Source: Isoetes taiwanensis | Taxonomy: Eukaryota; Streptophyta; Lycopodiopsida; Isoetales; Isoetaceae | NCBI GenBank assembly: GCA_021234155.1 | Contig: JAJEKV010000035.1 | Location: 7,811,891-7,875,890, forward strand | DNA: 64,000 nt | Direction of reading: 5' to 3' | Part shown: one piece after another, positions 10,145-22,439 of the stretch | How the letters are laid out: each line of letters starts with the position of its first letter | How positions within the stretch are numbered: the first letter of the stretch is position 1 | Notes under the pieces: generated by a model | Databases searched by the model: none | The model's input: only the letters and a program-made list of their open reading frames with translations | Told to the model about the DNA's origin: nothing | Program-made: the position numbers and the translations under genes

Positions 10145-13100
10145 ACATGGCTGCATTTTATTAATTTGTAATAACAAATAAGAACACCACCTTTGAGAGG
10201 TAAGACTTTGTTTATGGTGTATAATCTGATTTCTCTTTATCACAAATTAAATTAATGCATATTTCCATGATTTATTACAGCTATCTTCATAATTTAGAGT
10301 TGGAATTGGTGTTGCACTGAAGTATTTGGAGTATGTTTAAACTTTGATTGAGGGATCTTGTCCTGGTTCATAGGATGGGATCCCTCCAGCAGGTATGGTC
10401 ATCTTTTCTTGATAATTTAATTTTCTGAATGCATTTTGTCAATCCATAAACTAATGCTGATGTTTGTTTTGCAGGTTAGGATAGTGGTCATTGGCCAAAA
10501 ATGTTGCCAATTGGGGGTTCAATTCCTCTGATCCTTAGATGCTTAGTAGCGTGCATAGTTCTCTTGCAATCACATGTTTATTTAAGTATTTAATGTAACC
10601 ATAGAGGAATATAGCTATCACCATTTACGTTTTTAGCATATCTATGTATTGATTAGTTTGTTGCCATTAAGGTAAGTTTAGATCACCATTGGAAGTTAGT
10701 CACAAGACCATTGAGGAGCATGAACTCACACTCATAAACTGCACCATTGAAGTGAAATTGTCACCATAAGGTCTGGACCCCCCTTAATTTGCTGGCTATT
10801 TGTGGTGTGCAGGAATAAAATCTGGTCAATTTGGTACCAGATCTAAGTTAAGCAGCTCGTAGGGCACATTTAGGTATCAAAAAATTCATGTTTTGGCCTT
10901 GGGATCACAGATTTATAAGCATTTCTTCCTTATGTTCCGTAGATTGAAATTCTTGTCTTGCTCTTAGTCATCCAATACTGGCCCTAAGTCACTAAATACT
11001 TGCCCCTACATAGCACTTTGAGCATCCGCCTAACTTCAAGAATTCGAGTCTAATTATTGTGACATTTGTTAATCTGCTGGGCCATAATATCGGTGTGTAT
11101 GTAGCTTGGTCGATCTGAATACTAGCATCTATGCACTGCGGCTTGTTGGAGGGAGGCAGCCCTGTAGGATAATTTGCCAAAACATTCGAAACAAGCATAA
11201 TCAGAACTTGAAACAACTGCCTACCTTTCAGTGAAGGCCTTCCTATTTCCATGGAACAAGCTATGGAAGGCCTTCAGTGAAGCCATGTCTATTTCTATAG
11301 CTTGTTCCATGGCTGCGAAGAAGGTCTCTTGATTTGGTGAAGAGAGCTGCATGATCAACTTGCTTTGTGGATCTATGAAGTGGTTTGAAAGTTCTGTGTC
11401 TAGCATGCCTGCAACAGATTTCTTGGACTAGGTGCGCCTTACCATAATAAGTGCTTTGATAGAGGAACCAAAATTTTGGATATTGTGATATCTGTCGGGG
11501 TTGAATCAATAAAGGGAGTTCTGTGCCATCTCTTTCTAGATGTGAATCCGCTACTGGAGTGTGATGCTGAAGCTGCTCTCTTCTCTTCTAACCTTGCTAA
11601 GATGGTGAGAACCTCTGATGTTGACTGATTCAAATTACAGCTTCAACCCCTGCCGATTCAATCCGGAGAGGATACGCTACCATTAAATGCGCATGTGTGC
11701 AGAAGAAAAAGGCTGCCACTAGCTACTCTCTACGAAACCGTCGTCTATACTTCGCTCCTGTTATCTAAATTTGTGCTGCTCCTGGAAGATATGAGCTGGA
11801 TTGTTGCTGCAACCGCCTGATCTGAAATCATAGTTGGCATAGATGCCATTAGAACGAGGGAACGACATGCCAAAGCAGAAGCCATACCAAAGTGTCGTAC
11901 TTTTGTTAAAAATTTACTATCCCGTTTGTTGGCAAGAACATTGTACAGGACGTCCTTTCGCAAATTTACCCATTCTCGGAGCAAGGAACACCATAGCCTC
12001 CATTTGCCACCAAAAAAATGGGGCCAATTCTTGTGGAGGTATCGGCCCAACAACGTGACTCCATCTGTTACCTTTTAAAATCAAACTTCCAAAGCATTTC
12101 GATGACATCTCAACTTTGGCATCTGTCGCTGCGGCTTGGATGCTCATAGTTGGCATAGAAATCAAGTCACATGGCAACTCAATCACCACGAAAAGGTCCT
12201 ACGTCTGACTCGGACCACTTGTGATGTCCAAGTGATTCTCAAAGGTTAAATGGTGAATCTTGTGGTTAACTAGGCAATTTTCTAGGAGTATTCAGATTAA
12301 CAATACTTAAGAAGAAATGCCTTCGTGGAAAACTTAATACGTCAAATAATAGCTTATATTCAGGTTTGACAGGATAGTGCAATGGGATATAAGCACCAAT
12401 TCATTAATTTGAGAAAAAATACATTCTCATTTTGCTCGATTAATTTACAGGCTGCATTTAAAACTCTAGTTTGCAAACACTCGTCAATGTTATCGCCCCT
12501 ATTCCATAAGCGTTTCTAGCTTCCATCGAAGTCTTGACTGCTCCTTAAAGCATTGATTAGCAGGGTTCTGTAACAGGTAAGAATGGCTTTGCAACCCCAG
12601 GAAAATATGATACTTCTGAAATAACAAGGCTAGATACAAGAAATTAATTTTTGAAACACGAAAACATTAATTCCACCTATTTTGATGTCCGAGGGATGCA
12701 CTTGTACAAAGGGGGGTATGTCATGTGTGTACAGAAGGTGACCAAAACACCACCTGTATACAATTTTTTGAACGGCAAATTCGAACCCTTCCATACAAAA
12801 TTTACCCCATGTAGTGGCAAAAAAACCCCCTAACTCATACGTATACATATGACAATGGATCCAAAAAACACCCTCTACGAGTCACTCAGGCAAATTGTAT
12901 GGTATCCATAGTGAATTGCCCTTGTTTTGATGATCAAAACATGATAGGATTTTGTGGCCAATGCCTCAAACTCAGAGTCAATCGGACAAGATTAAGGACG
13001 CATGGAACAAGGGAGGCCTTGGACTTCAAACGATAAATTAGCATACAAGCCGATGATCGAAAAATCTCTTCTCTTGCCCAATTAATCAGTTGTAATTGGC

Positions 13101-13369
13101 TACCAAAGCATTCATGTGGCTGAAAGGACAGAAATATCCCGAAATGGTAAGGTTGCATTCATATGATCGAAAGAATAGAAATATCCAAAGCCAGTGGCTG
13201 CATGTGGAAGGAGTGTTGATTTGCTCCCACCTGTGCTCATATTTAACTGAATGAATGAATTAGACAAGAAATTTGCCAAAGAAAGAGCAAAGGGAGAAAA
13301 CTTTGTACATAGTAAAAAATATTTTAATCTCTTATTCAGAGAAGGTCATGGCATATCATTACCTGCTTC
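10145..13369. other. Intergenic stretch, nothing assigned
   Basis: AT-rich sequence with only short ORFs. On the minus strand, 11221-11633 shows protein-like pieces (SSPNQETFFAAMEQAIEIDM; TSEVLTILARLEEKRAASAS) in shifting frames that could be a decayed gene or gag. The motif ATAGTTGGCATAGA recurs at about 11829 and 12149. I see no confident gene. Confidence 0.3.
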
Positions 13370-14546
13370 AAACCATTTACAAGTTGGAAGGCACTCTACG
13401 CAATGGAGAACAATGGTTACAAAGCAGAGCTATATGATTGGACCCACCAATCGCACCTATTCAAGGTACTAGTAGAACATGTGCTTTTGTATAGGGTCGA
13501 GGTCTGGGGCCCGGTGATTTCCCTCGCCACTTGGAATGACTTGGAGCAGGTGCATAAAGCTTTTTCTGGCACGGGTCCAGGGGTGAAGTCCACAGTCCCA
13601 TACCAGATACGACTGCAGGAAACATGTTACTTACCTCTTCAAAGGGGGGCCCTTGATAGACATATCGTCTACTTCCAGAAGGTGGTCAGCATGGACGATG
13701 CTCGTCTCCCTAACCTTGCCTAGACTGTGGCAATGGATCCTCAACGCCCATGCTGGTGGGAAAAGAGAGCTCAGTGGCTGGCCAGATGGAACAAGCAGGA
13801 GCACAGGTGCATCCAAGTGCAAACGGATGCAGATCGCCACAGCCTCAGACAGTACCTTGACGCATGGTTCCTCAGTAAGTTATGGGATGCCAGCGCCCTT
13901 GAACAGGTCAAAACAGCACATTATCACCGCTACATAAATCCCAAGTTGGAGCGGGGCCTGCAAAGCTATTTGCGCACTCATCTACTCATGAAAAAGTGCA
14001 GATCCATTGCCTATATCTGCACAGGTGCACACCATCTCCGGATTGAGACAGGGAGATGGGTTGGGGAGCTACGTCAGGAGAGGCTTTGGCAATACTGCCA
14101 GGTTGGAGCTGTGGAAGACGAATGCCACACCCTTCAGAGTTGTCCGGCATATGATGACATTCGGATACGCTATGCTGAGCTGGTCCATCCCGACCAGCCC
14201 CTGCATGAGATGCTGAGCACGAGCTCGGTACTGAGGTTGCGCTCATACATTCAAGAGATCATGGATCGCCAAGATCAGCTCGGTCCTCGGGCACTTATTT
14301 GATACATGTACATATTTCTGTCTATATTTGTATTTGTACATTTTGACAGCAAACCTATTCCTGTCACGGTTTTTCCCCCAAACAACCCTTTAGTGCGGGA
14401 GGGGGTTTTTTAATCCGGACAATAATATGCTTGCTGCGCCTCCTGTTTGGGTCGCATATGCCAATTGGTCTCCGTGGACGATAAAAATCCTATTCTATTC
14501 TATTCTATTCTATTCTATTCTATTCTATTCTATTCTATTCTATTCT
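13370..14546 (+). mobile_element. LINE-A: 5'-truncated LINE, C-terminal ORF2 and 3' tail
   Basis: A 5'-truncated LINE copy. The last third of ORF2 runs in one frame from about 13376 to 14302 with a single in-frame TAG at 13721-13723 (after DDARLPNLA; the next residues fit the frame). The end carries a Cys/His-type motif common near LINE C-termini (VEDECHTLQSCPAYDDIRIR). The 3' UTR has a hairpin-like A-run and G/T-run pair, the box CCAATTGGTCTCCGTGGACG, and ends in about eleven TATTC repeats (14489-14545). The same 3' UTR occurs at 24155, 35650, 45825 and, weakly, 54955. Confidence 0.85.
13376..14302 (+). pseudogene. LINE-A ORF2, C-terminal fragment with one nonsense codon
   Basis: Starts within the post-catalytic part of the reverse transcriptase (SWKALYAMENNGYKAELYDW), aligns by eye with LINE-B on the minus strand (RALYAMQNN; RAVFLYGYEVWGP against LLYRVEVWGP), and ends with QDQLGPRALI before a TGA. 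The upstream endonuclease and the YADD box are missing through 5' truncation. The only in-frame disruption is TAG at 13721-13723. Confidence 0.7.
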
Positions 14547-14593
14547 CTTCATTTCTTTCCTGCTTGAATGATCATATCACATATCAGATTCTA

Positions 14594-14960
14594 GTATTTT
14601 GGTTAGGAAATTATCTCCATTCTCAAGCATGTGAAGATGTTAGGGATGTTGGCTAGAGGACTCCTCAAAGAAGTTTTGTTCTTCTTTTATGGAGGTCTGA
14701 TTCCTTGTATCGACGAGATTGGCAACCGTTGCAAATCGTATTTTACTACAAATACAGTGTGACCAATCATTTCTAAGTGTATTCACACTGGTCATGCGCT
14801 CGCCATACGAGAGCGGTAGGATGGGCATATCTGATGGCCACATTGAGTGTTTTGCGCGACGAGTGCGAATAAGTATAACATGATTGGGGGGCCTGAGAGG
14901 GGGGTGGGGATGAATACAGTGGGATACACCAATGGTCCTATGCCACTGATGTAAAACGGG
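14594..14960. repeat. Unclassified repeat of about 350 bp (R350), copy 1
   Basis: Begins near GGTTAGGAAATTATCTCC and includes TCTTCTTTTATGGAGGTCTG, GTGACCAATCATT, GGATGGGCATATCTGATGGC and GATGAATACAGTGGGATACA. Copies follow at 14990-15850 (split by a MITE) and 18340-18740. No coding capacity is visible and the class is unknown. Confidence 0.75.
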
Positions 14961-14989
14961 AGTAGGATCACAAAAAAAGTGGGTTATGG

Positions 14990-15850
14990 AATATCTCCCT
15001 CCTCAAAAAGATTTTGTTCTTCTTTTATGGACGTTCGATTCACCGTATCGACGGGATTGACAACTGTTGCAAATCATAGGGTATTTTATTACAAATACAC
15101 TGTGACCAATCATTGCTAAGTGTATTCGCACTGGTCGCACACTGGCCATACGGGGGTTGTAGGATGGGCGTATCTGACGGCATGGAATAAAATAACGGCT
15201 AAGGTTAGCCAAATGGCTATTTTGTAGCAGTTTTGCCAAGAAAAACGGCTAAAGTAAATGAAAAAAAATGCCCAAAAAAGAGAAAATTTTAGCCCAATTT
15301 TTTTGCCGCCCAAGTGAGTTTTTAGGTTGAATAGCCAAACCTTTACTTCCAGACATATCCATCAGGACATCGATTAGCTAAACTTAAGATAGAGTGGGCT
15401 TGGAAAAATGGATAGATTAGCCCAAAATTCAACACCAATGTATGTACTAACTTTAAGAAATTTAAAATAGGGTGTATATTTTTCTTGTTTTTTCCACTTT
15501 CTTTCTTGTTCCAATTTTTTAGGTTTTTGAACATGTTCATGCATGTTTGTGTCTTGATTTATGTATTTACAATAAATTCAATGTCTTTGCCAAAATGCTT
15601 GGATTTTTTCAAATTACTATATTGTGATGGCTAATATTTATCTTTCCATTTTGTGAAAGTTTAGCCAAGAACAAGAAACTGTGATGGAGAAAAACCATTT
15701 AGTTTAGCCAAGTGTTAGAAACTTCTAGCTCCAATTTGAAGGTAGTTTAACTAAACCTATTTTGGCTACGCTAAACTATAGGAGTAGTAATTTATTCCAT
15801 GTCTGACGGCCGCATAGAGTGTTTGGCATGACGAGTGCGAATATGTAGCA
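14990..15850. repeat. R350 copy 2, interrupted by a MITE
   Basis: Resembles copy 1 from the TTTTGTTCTTCTTTTATGGA block to GGGCGTATCTGACGG at 15180. It resumes at 15802 with TCTGACGGCCGCATAGAGTG. The 621 bp between are a separate insertion. Confidence 0.75.
15181..15801. mobile_element. hAT-like MITE with 8-bp target duplication
   Basis: The termini are CATGGAATAAA on the left and its reverse complement TTTATTCCATG on the right. Both sides are flanked by TCTGACGG (15173-15180 and 15802-15809). An 8-bp duplication together with a CA-starting inverted repeat fits the hAT superfamily. The interior (AGCCAAA, TTAGCC motifs) has no transposase. The empty site is confirmed by the uninterrupted copies of the host repeat at about 14830 and 18670. 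Confidence 0.85.
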
Positions 15851-16790
15851 TAATAACAGGGGGTTTCTTTTGTGTTTTTGTACGCTTTTCACAAAGGTTT
15901 TCCTAAGATTTCATGGCGTATTCGAATGGATGTACTAATGCGTACATCTAGAGTGCACCATTTCTTAGTCGTTGATTTAGCGCTTTTTTTTTCAATGGTC
16001 CAACATCCAAGGGCTCACAACAAAAGCCCTCTTTTTATTTTAGGGGCTGAACATGCAAGCCTCTCAGGGCAATGTGTTTCTTCCAGCCGCTTCTATATTC
16101 AATCATGATCTCCGCTTCCTTCCCCGCTTCTATCTTTTTCGGTTGCTATCTTCTGATCTTCCCTCCTGGAGTTGCAAAGCGCAGGAAATGCCCCCCAAGA
16201 CAACAGGGAGCAGATTTCTGGAAGCATCATGCGCAAAGGAATCTTTGTTTTCTTGTCGGCTTACCTGCGCTTGATTGTCGCCTTCGCATCTCTATTCCTC
16301 ACCTCGTGGTCGATTGGTAATGCCAGTTGCTCATCTCTCAAGGTCAAGGGCCAGGCACAAGCCGTGACCTGTTCTTGCCATGCTTTGCCATAGTTCGTCT
16401 GTAAAAAGGCCTCCGTTCAAATCTGTTTTTCAGAGGACACAAGGGCCAGGTTACTCCAATGCAAAGGGATTTTTGGATTCTTGCGGGGCTTTGATGTTTT
16501 CTGGCTGAAGGAATTATATCCACAAAGATTTGAATGTGTCGGCTTTATCTTGTCTCCAAAATACGAAAAACAAGTACAAGAATGGTTTTGTTTTCTATGA
16601 ACCATGTGTCATTTTCTGCCGTAAAAGCCGGATCCAGAGGGCAACTACCCGGCCGGGTTATAGAACTTGCAAATACAAAGCGGTTGAATCGGTGCATTTT
16701 CTTGATTTCCTTATAATCGTCGTCCTTATAACCGGCATTCATGGCGAGAATAGGAAAGAAGAGAGCATGGTTATTTAAAATAGCCTTTTT
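15851..16790. other. No assigned gene
   Basis: Forward and reverse ORFs of 60-82 codons overlap each other here and show no recognisable domain. A somewhat GC-richer segment (16060-16400) could be decayed coding sequence. Nothing can be named. Confidence 0.3.
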
Positions 16791-17330
16791 TTAATCTTTA
16801 GCATCCTTAGAATACTTGACACTCAGGTATGAAGCTTTGCGAGGAGAAAGAAATGGCTCATTAACTACGGAGTCACGGATCTTCTCCATCCGATGAGATA
16901 AATTTCCTTCTTCCTCATTCACCTTCACTTGCAAGTCATTAATTCTTTGCATACGCTCTGCTTGAAAAAGACTAGCCAGAGTTGTAATATCTATTCCTTG
17001 TAATATACTAGCTAGCCCGGTCTCTAGCTCTTGCCCCGCTTGAGCATAAAGCAATTGAAAAATTATGCGGGGCCTAAAACCCCCAATCCACATCGAGAGA
17101 TTTCTCCAAATTAGTCTCCCATTCGGCGACAAAACTTTGAGCACATCCCTACTAACGGCCAGATTTCTTTGACGAAAAATACTTTCGATATGATCCCCGC
17201 ATATCCCGGACAAGGATACGCCAAATCTTTCTCCGGTGCATTTTCGTCCAAAGCTTTTTTGGGCGTTTCATGTGTCGCTCTGAAGAACGAGAGAGCGGTC
17301 CGACACAAAATCGGCATAGTTTGTCTAGGT
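16791..17330 (-). pseudogene. DOG1-domain protein fragment, frameshifted
   Basis: A 140-codon minus-strand ORF carries the hallmark of the plant DOG1 domain (seed-dormancy DOG1 and TGA bZIP family): RDVLKVLSPN, then WIGGFRPRIIFQLLYAQAG, then LQAERMQRINDLQ-type text with an acidic helix (EEEGNLSHRMEKIRDSV). In the family, the W-GGWRP block and the following helix are the most conserved part. The N-terminal part (EKDLAY..., SYRKYF) continues upstream to about 17330 only after a frame change, so the copy is broken. The second half of the domain is missing after 16791. No basic leucine zipper is seen. The family assignment is by motif recognition only. Confidence 0.6.
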
Positions 17331-18339
17331 TAGGAGCTTGGCGACCCCCATGGCGACGATCAGAGGTTGTGGAATGGAGCGGCGGAGCTTCTTGGCTAAG
17401 TAGTGGCCATGGCTATGGCTATTCTATTGGCTATGGCGATGGCGGCCCGGCCGGACTTTCTATTATTCAAATACCACTTGCAACTAGTTCTATTCGGTCT
17501 CTCTTTTAGTATTTAAAATCTAACGGAAGCTCTCATACTTAGCATACTCTAGTTTTTAATGTGTTTAGTAGCAATATTCTCTTCTTCCAGATAGCAAAAT
17601 TATTCACTTAAGTTTCAATCTGCAAACAAAATGCCAACCACGACTTTGCAAAAGAAAGTTCCATGCTTAAGGTCTAGGTCAACATTTTGGCATAGAGGGC
17701 CGAGGCGTGGTGATTCGGTCCAAATCATTCCATATTTGTTGGAGATCTTGCACGGATGTTACAGATTATGTGCTTCGGGGCAAAAACAGTTTGCATTGAT
17801 ACTAGCACATGCTACCATATGCGTTAGCATATGCATGAAATGTGTAGTTTACAATAGTTTACATGATTCTTGTATTGCAATATTCAGATTACAGATAATG
17901 AATATAATGCTAAATATTGATTGCACAAAATGTACTCATAGTTGTTTGCAATAGAAATAATTTGTTTGTCTTGATGTTATTGTGCTTTTTAGTAATTAAT
18001 GTTTAGGCCCATGAAGTTTGCCTATGTTTGTTTTAGTTAGGGCCCGAAGGGCCCAAAATTTTTTTTAATATAACAATTAACACACAACTACCATTAACAT
18101 TATTAACACAAACCATTGCATTTAACACATTTAAATTAAAATCCCCCTTAAACCCCCTCTGGTTTGGGTGCATATTCACACGGGGGGTTACTCCGGGCAA
18201 CGAGAGCTGTCGGATAGGCATATTTACCCTTTATTCCAAGATCTGGACCGTAAATGGCGATCCTCGTTTGTGGGGTATTCTTGTACAAGTTTTTATATAC
18301 TGTATATTAAGGTTTGTAAAATACTATAAGGTGAATAAG
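17331..18339. other. No assigned gene
   Basis: Contains a short GC-rich stretch with repeated TGGCTATGG motifs (17400-17450) and AT-rich sequence afterwards. The 107-codon ORF at 17631-17954 has no recognisable domain. No other feature is supported. Confidence 0.3.
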
Positions 18340-18740
18340 CACAAAATGATTGGGGGTCTATGAGGGGAATGAATACGGTGGGATACACCATGGCCCTATG
18401 CCACTGATGTAAAAGGGGAGTAGAATCACAAAAAAAAAAGGTTAGGAAATTATCTCCCTTTGAAATATGTAAAGGTGTCAGGGATATTGGTTAGAGGACA
18501 CCTCGAAAAGGTTTTATTCTTCTTTCATGGAGGTTTGATTTTTAGTATCGACGGGATCGGCAAGCATTGCAAATCATAGGGTATTTGATTACAAATACAA
18601 CGTGACCAATCATTTGTAAGTGTGTTCACACTGTCACATGCTGGCCATACATGAGCCATAGGATAGGATGGGCGTATCTGACGGCTACATGGGGTGTTTG
18701 GCGCGAATTGCGTATAAGCATCAAAATACAAATGTCGTTC
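18340..18740. repeat. R350 copy 3
   Basis: Matches copies 1 and 2 over GATTGGGGG, GAATGAATACGGTGGGATAC, TTAGGAAATTATCTCC, GTGACCAATCATT and GGATGGGCGTATCTGACGGC. It has no MITE, so it provides the empty-site sequence for the insertion in copy 2. Confidence 0.75.
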
Positions 18741-18839
18741 CTCTTTTGAAGTTTATATATTCACGCACTTTGAGAGGAGTTGTGCCTCATCCTACAAGAT
18801 TTTATTGTAAATTTGCAAGCTAACTAATTTTTATATCAC

Positions 18840-19520
18840 TTTCTTCAACCTCATAAGGCATCAATCATCATCTGAAATGGTAGTCCCTTCATAAACTTCT
18901 GAATTTGCAAAATCACTATCTAACTCTATGATCATGTCAAAAGGCTTGGGGCATTTTCCTTTGCCAAATTCAAGGTTTGTCCCATCAAACTTGTTGAGAC
19001 TTCTCCTGATGATAATTTTTTGAGTTAAATGGATAAGCAATTTATATCTTTAATTGCATCTGAGTATCTCACAAACATGCATAGAATGGCTCTGATTGCA
19101 AATTTATTTCTTTTCAAATGATGCATTGCAAAGCCAAGCTTTTTACATCTGTAGTTTCTGGTTCTCACTCCATATTTCCTCGAATACTGTCAGGTACTAC
19201 TCTTTGCAATGATTTTGTGGGGACTTTGTTAAGCAACTAGTATACAATGTGAACTTTTTCTCCCTAAAACTTTGGATCAATGCCATTCCCAAATATCTGG
19301 CCCAATGTTCTATTATTTCCTTTTGCCTCACCATTTTGTCGCTATTCATGTAAAACTGACCTTTTAATGATAAATTCCATGTTCTTTGGTGAAGGCATCA
19401 ATTTTTCCATTCTCCCTGTTTTGGTTATGATTTGCTCTACTCGCAGTAGTGAGAGAACTCCAGTTGTAGCATTTTCAAGGTTCTTAGAGCTTGGGAAACA
19501 TTTACAAATTATGGTAGTTA
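18840..19520 (-). pseudogene. Ty1/copia integrase relic
   Basis: Minus-strand translation in shifting frames gives a recognisable order: KLMPSPKNMEFIIKRSVLHE, then RQNGEAKGNNRTLGQIFGNG (the family's QNG-ER-NRT box), then LLNKVPTKSLQ (the family's LNR-PTK box), then KRNKFAIRAI...MFVRYSDA (the family's KLDPRA...FVGYS box). Stops and indels are frequent. No LTRs or other pol domains can be placed nearby. This is an old fragment of a copia polyprotein, integrase core to C-terminus. Confidence 0.6.
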
Positions 19521-20135
19521 TATTTGTGACATTTTATTTGAGTTTTTAGGAGTTTTTTTTTCCTTACTTTATGATACATATCGATGTGCCATTCAGGAAC
19601 GTGTCTGAAGGACCGTTGGAACTTATATTTGTTGTCGATTCTCCGCATTGTGTGGCATATTATCCCACTGTGGTCGGCACTCTTGGATGAAGGGAGGGAG
19701 GGGGTCTAGAGCAAGATTGGAGAGAAGAAATCTTGTGTTCTTGGAGTATAAAAAAAAACTACTAAATTTTGTATGGTTGTGTAGATCTAGGAGTGTTGCT
19801 TTGCAGTATCTCTTGTGTGATCGTGGTCAGAATCTTGATTACAACAACACTTAAAAGCTCGCTCTCAACTTCACATGCTGCACTTTTTAGAAGAAAATGT
19901 AGGCACTATTTTTATTATTATATCTACACATTGACATGCTCCATTACATTGGCAAATGCTTTTTATAAACTTTTGGTTGGAAGAAAAAAGCTTTTAATTA
20001 AAAGACAGTTTTTTATGACATGTTCTTTTTAGCAAACCATTGTATTGCATGCAGTATATAGGTAAGTAAAAATAGATAAAGAAAATATGCTATTATTATA
20101 AATAAAGAAGGGTCTTCTGATTTTTTTTATTTTAT
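19521..20135. other. No assigned gene
   Basis: AT-rich sequence with short ORFs only. No repeat structure, RNA gene or domain is recognisable. Confidence 0.3.
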
Positions 20136-20139
20136 TTTT

Positions 20140-21296
20140 TTGGTCATGAACGTAGATGAGCTGGGCCGTCTAACCCAGGCATTGAAGCCAAACCAGAAAC
20201 TTGCGATTTGGAAGCTTATAATCAGGTCCATATGCAATAGCTTGATTCAAAGCATCCTAAAAAGCAGAGTTCCTGTGGCGCAAGTTCTTTGGTCATTCTG
20301 TCAAGAACAAACATATCAATAAGTATTTCTTCAACATAGCCATTGTGGCTATTCATTCAGATAAGACAGTTGATTGGCCTCAGCTCCTGCTACAGCACAT
20401 GTTGGAAGAATTGGACTGCCTTCAGAAAGCACCTAGCTCTAGTCTTGATTCTGCTATGGGTGCTCATTTTCAGGCCCTTATTAATTAGTGCCTTCCGATT
20501 TTGAGCATTGTCTCCACGTATCAAACCATGTTTCTCTCTCATACCTCCAACAAGTTTCCCTCCAAAATCACAGTCATCAGAGAACTTATGGATGAAACTT
20601 TACAACAACAGAACACCACAGTGTTTTGAGAAGAAGTTTAGGTGTCTCCTCCCCACGAGACCTCTCCGTTATTTCCATCTCTTCCTCTCATCATTCGAGA
20701 AAGGCTACTCCATCAGATCCCAAACAACTATCCTGGGCTTCTACTCCTCACGAGGTTCACTATCAGCCCCTCCGCCTTCCCCGCTCTTACCCTCCCCCCC
20801 CCCCCCCCCTTCCAATAAAAAAAAAAAAAAAACCTTCTCGGCAAGCCTTGTATATGAGCAACATGTTGCTGGTTGTATTCTTTAGTTGCAAGAATCTCAA
20901 GACAAGCTCATGAATAGTATCAAGGATCATCTTGACTCCTCGGATGCCCTAAAATGGAAACTCCAGAATCTTCATACTCAGAAAACTATTCTTGAGGATC
21001 AGCTCTAGCAAAAATACAGTACACTCCTGGCCAACCGTGACGAACTCAAAAAGGCTCAGGAGGCCACGACTAAATTGGAGGCTCTCCATGCTCCGTTGCA
21101 GGCTCAGGTCTTGACTATGTTTCGAAAGGTCAGCAAGGATAAGGACCTTCATAAGTATTGTGAGACGAGGTTTGCTTGTAACTTTTTGATGATGGTATGT
21201 CTTGTGGAGTGTGCAAAGACTCAATTTGTCACATCTTCATTGATTCAAGTTTCCTTTATCTACAAGAAGCATGATATAGGTATGTTTTCTTTTTAG
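20140..21296 (+). pseudogene. Gag-like / plant-transposon-protein-like relic with coiled coil
   Basis: A run of forward coding pieces in order: MNVDELGRLTQALKPNQKLA, then KYFFNIAIVAIHSDKTVDWP followed by QLLLQHMLEELDCLQKA (the IHSDKTVDWPQLLLQ type is seen in putative plant transposon/gag proteins), a proline-rich linker (about 20780-20812), and then a Leu/Lys/Gln coiled coil (QESQDKLMNSIKDHLDSSDA... DELKKAQEATTKLEALHA). A frameshift near 20320 and stops at about 20500, 20884 and 21007 break it. Homopolymers (C15 and A17 near 20800-20833) lie in the linker. It is probably the gag side of a dead retroelement; a host origin is possible. Confidence 0.4.
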
Positions 21297-22430
21297 CAGG
21301 GTTGCCTAACCCCCCCTGCCCACTTTCTTGCGTTCTTAGCTATGCCACGTGTCCTTCCACGTCAGCAATATTTAACGTAAGCCGTTAGATCTGTAATTTT
21401 CCATATCTACGGTCCAGGAAAATAGAAAACTCAAAGAAATTACTCCGACCTTCTGCTTCTTTCTGGCTCTGCCTTGTGCCACGGATGCTCGACGCACTCC
21501 TTGCCCCTTTTGGATCTGTGCCGCGGCCCGCGGATGCTCGACGCACTCCTTGCCCCTTTTGGATTTGCAAATATAATGTCGGACATTTTAGATTATGGCA
21601 GAAGCAAGGAGGTAGAAACAAAATGCAATGATTTCAACGACAAATCTTCTACAGGTATGCTTCATGAACCTGTCATACAAAATGAGCTTTCCTTTACAAA
21701 TGGGGACTGGACGCAGGACTTAGGTTTTTGCAGATGTCAACGTTGACAGAACTAGAGACATCCTTCTGTGTCCAACCCGATGTCGACCGGCTCTTCTTCT
21801 TTCCAGAATTGCAGGCTTGCAGTCAAAATGAATCCGTTGGAACCAATGGAAGATGTTTGAAGATCGCTGGAAAATCAGTGAAAACCGGATGTAAAAATCG
21901 ATGGCAGAGCTGTGAAAGACAATGAGTTTTGCGATTTTTTTTATGTAGAGTACACCATATGGTGTAGCATTCTGATGTCTTTTCAAATTTAGAACTGTGG
22001 TTTCAGGCAGGTTTAGGGAAACCGTGGCATGGCTTTTGGCATACATATGAGCAGAAAGTAATTTCGACCCAGATGGCAGTAGAGATAGACTGATCTTATA
22101 TGAAAATAGTGGAAATCAGAAAGATCATCAGCAATGACGAAGAGCTTTGATCAGAATTCGTTGCTGTCACAGGTCATTGATGCAGTGTGATATGGGGCAA
22201 ATGACAGAACTATTTTTAGGTTGAACATGCGTCCAAATTTGCTACGTAATTAATTGGGTTTAGCCGTAGTGTGATTTCAGCCCCAAGTTCCCTTAAAAAG
22301 CGATGCCATAGCTCATCATTGCGGTTGCAAAGGGCTCTCTCGCTCTAATTTGTTTTCCAAGCTTTCTAACATCTCTGCCGCTTCTCGAATCAAATGCTCT
22401 GCCACGCTTCTTTGAATAAAATGAGCGTTT
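21297..22430. other. No assigned gene; local duplication
   Basis: The segment CGGATGCTCGACGCACTCCT plus GCCCCTTTTGGAT occurs twice in tandem (about 21482-21514 and 21532-21563). An ORF at 21474-21746 could be exon material but has no known domain. The motifs GCCGTTAGATCTG and ATCTACGGTCC resemble transposon subterminal motifs. Confidence 0.35.
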
Positions 22431-22439
22431 TGTGGTCAA

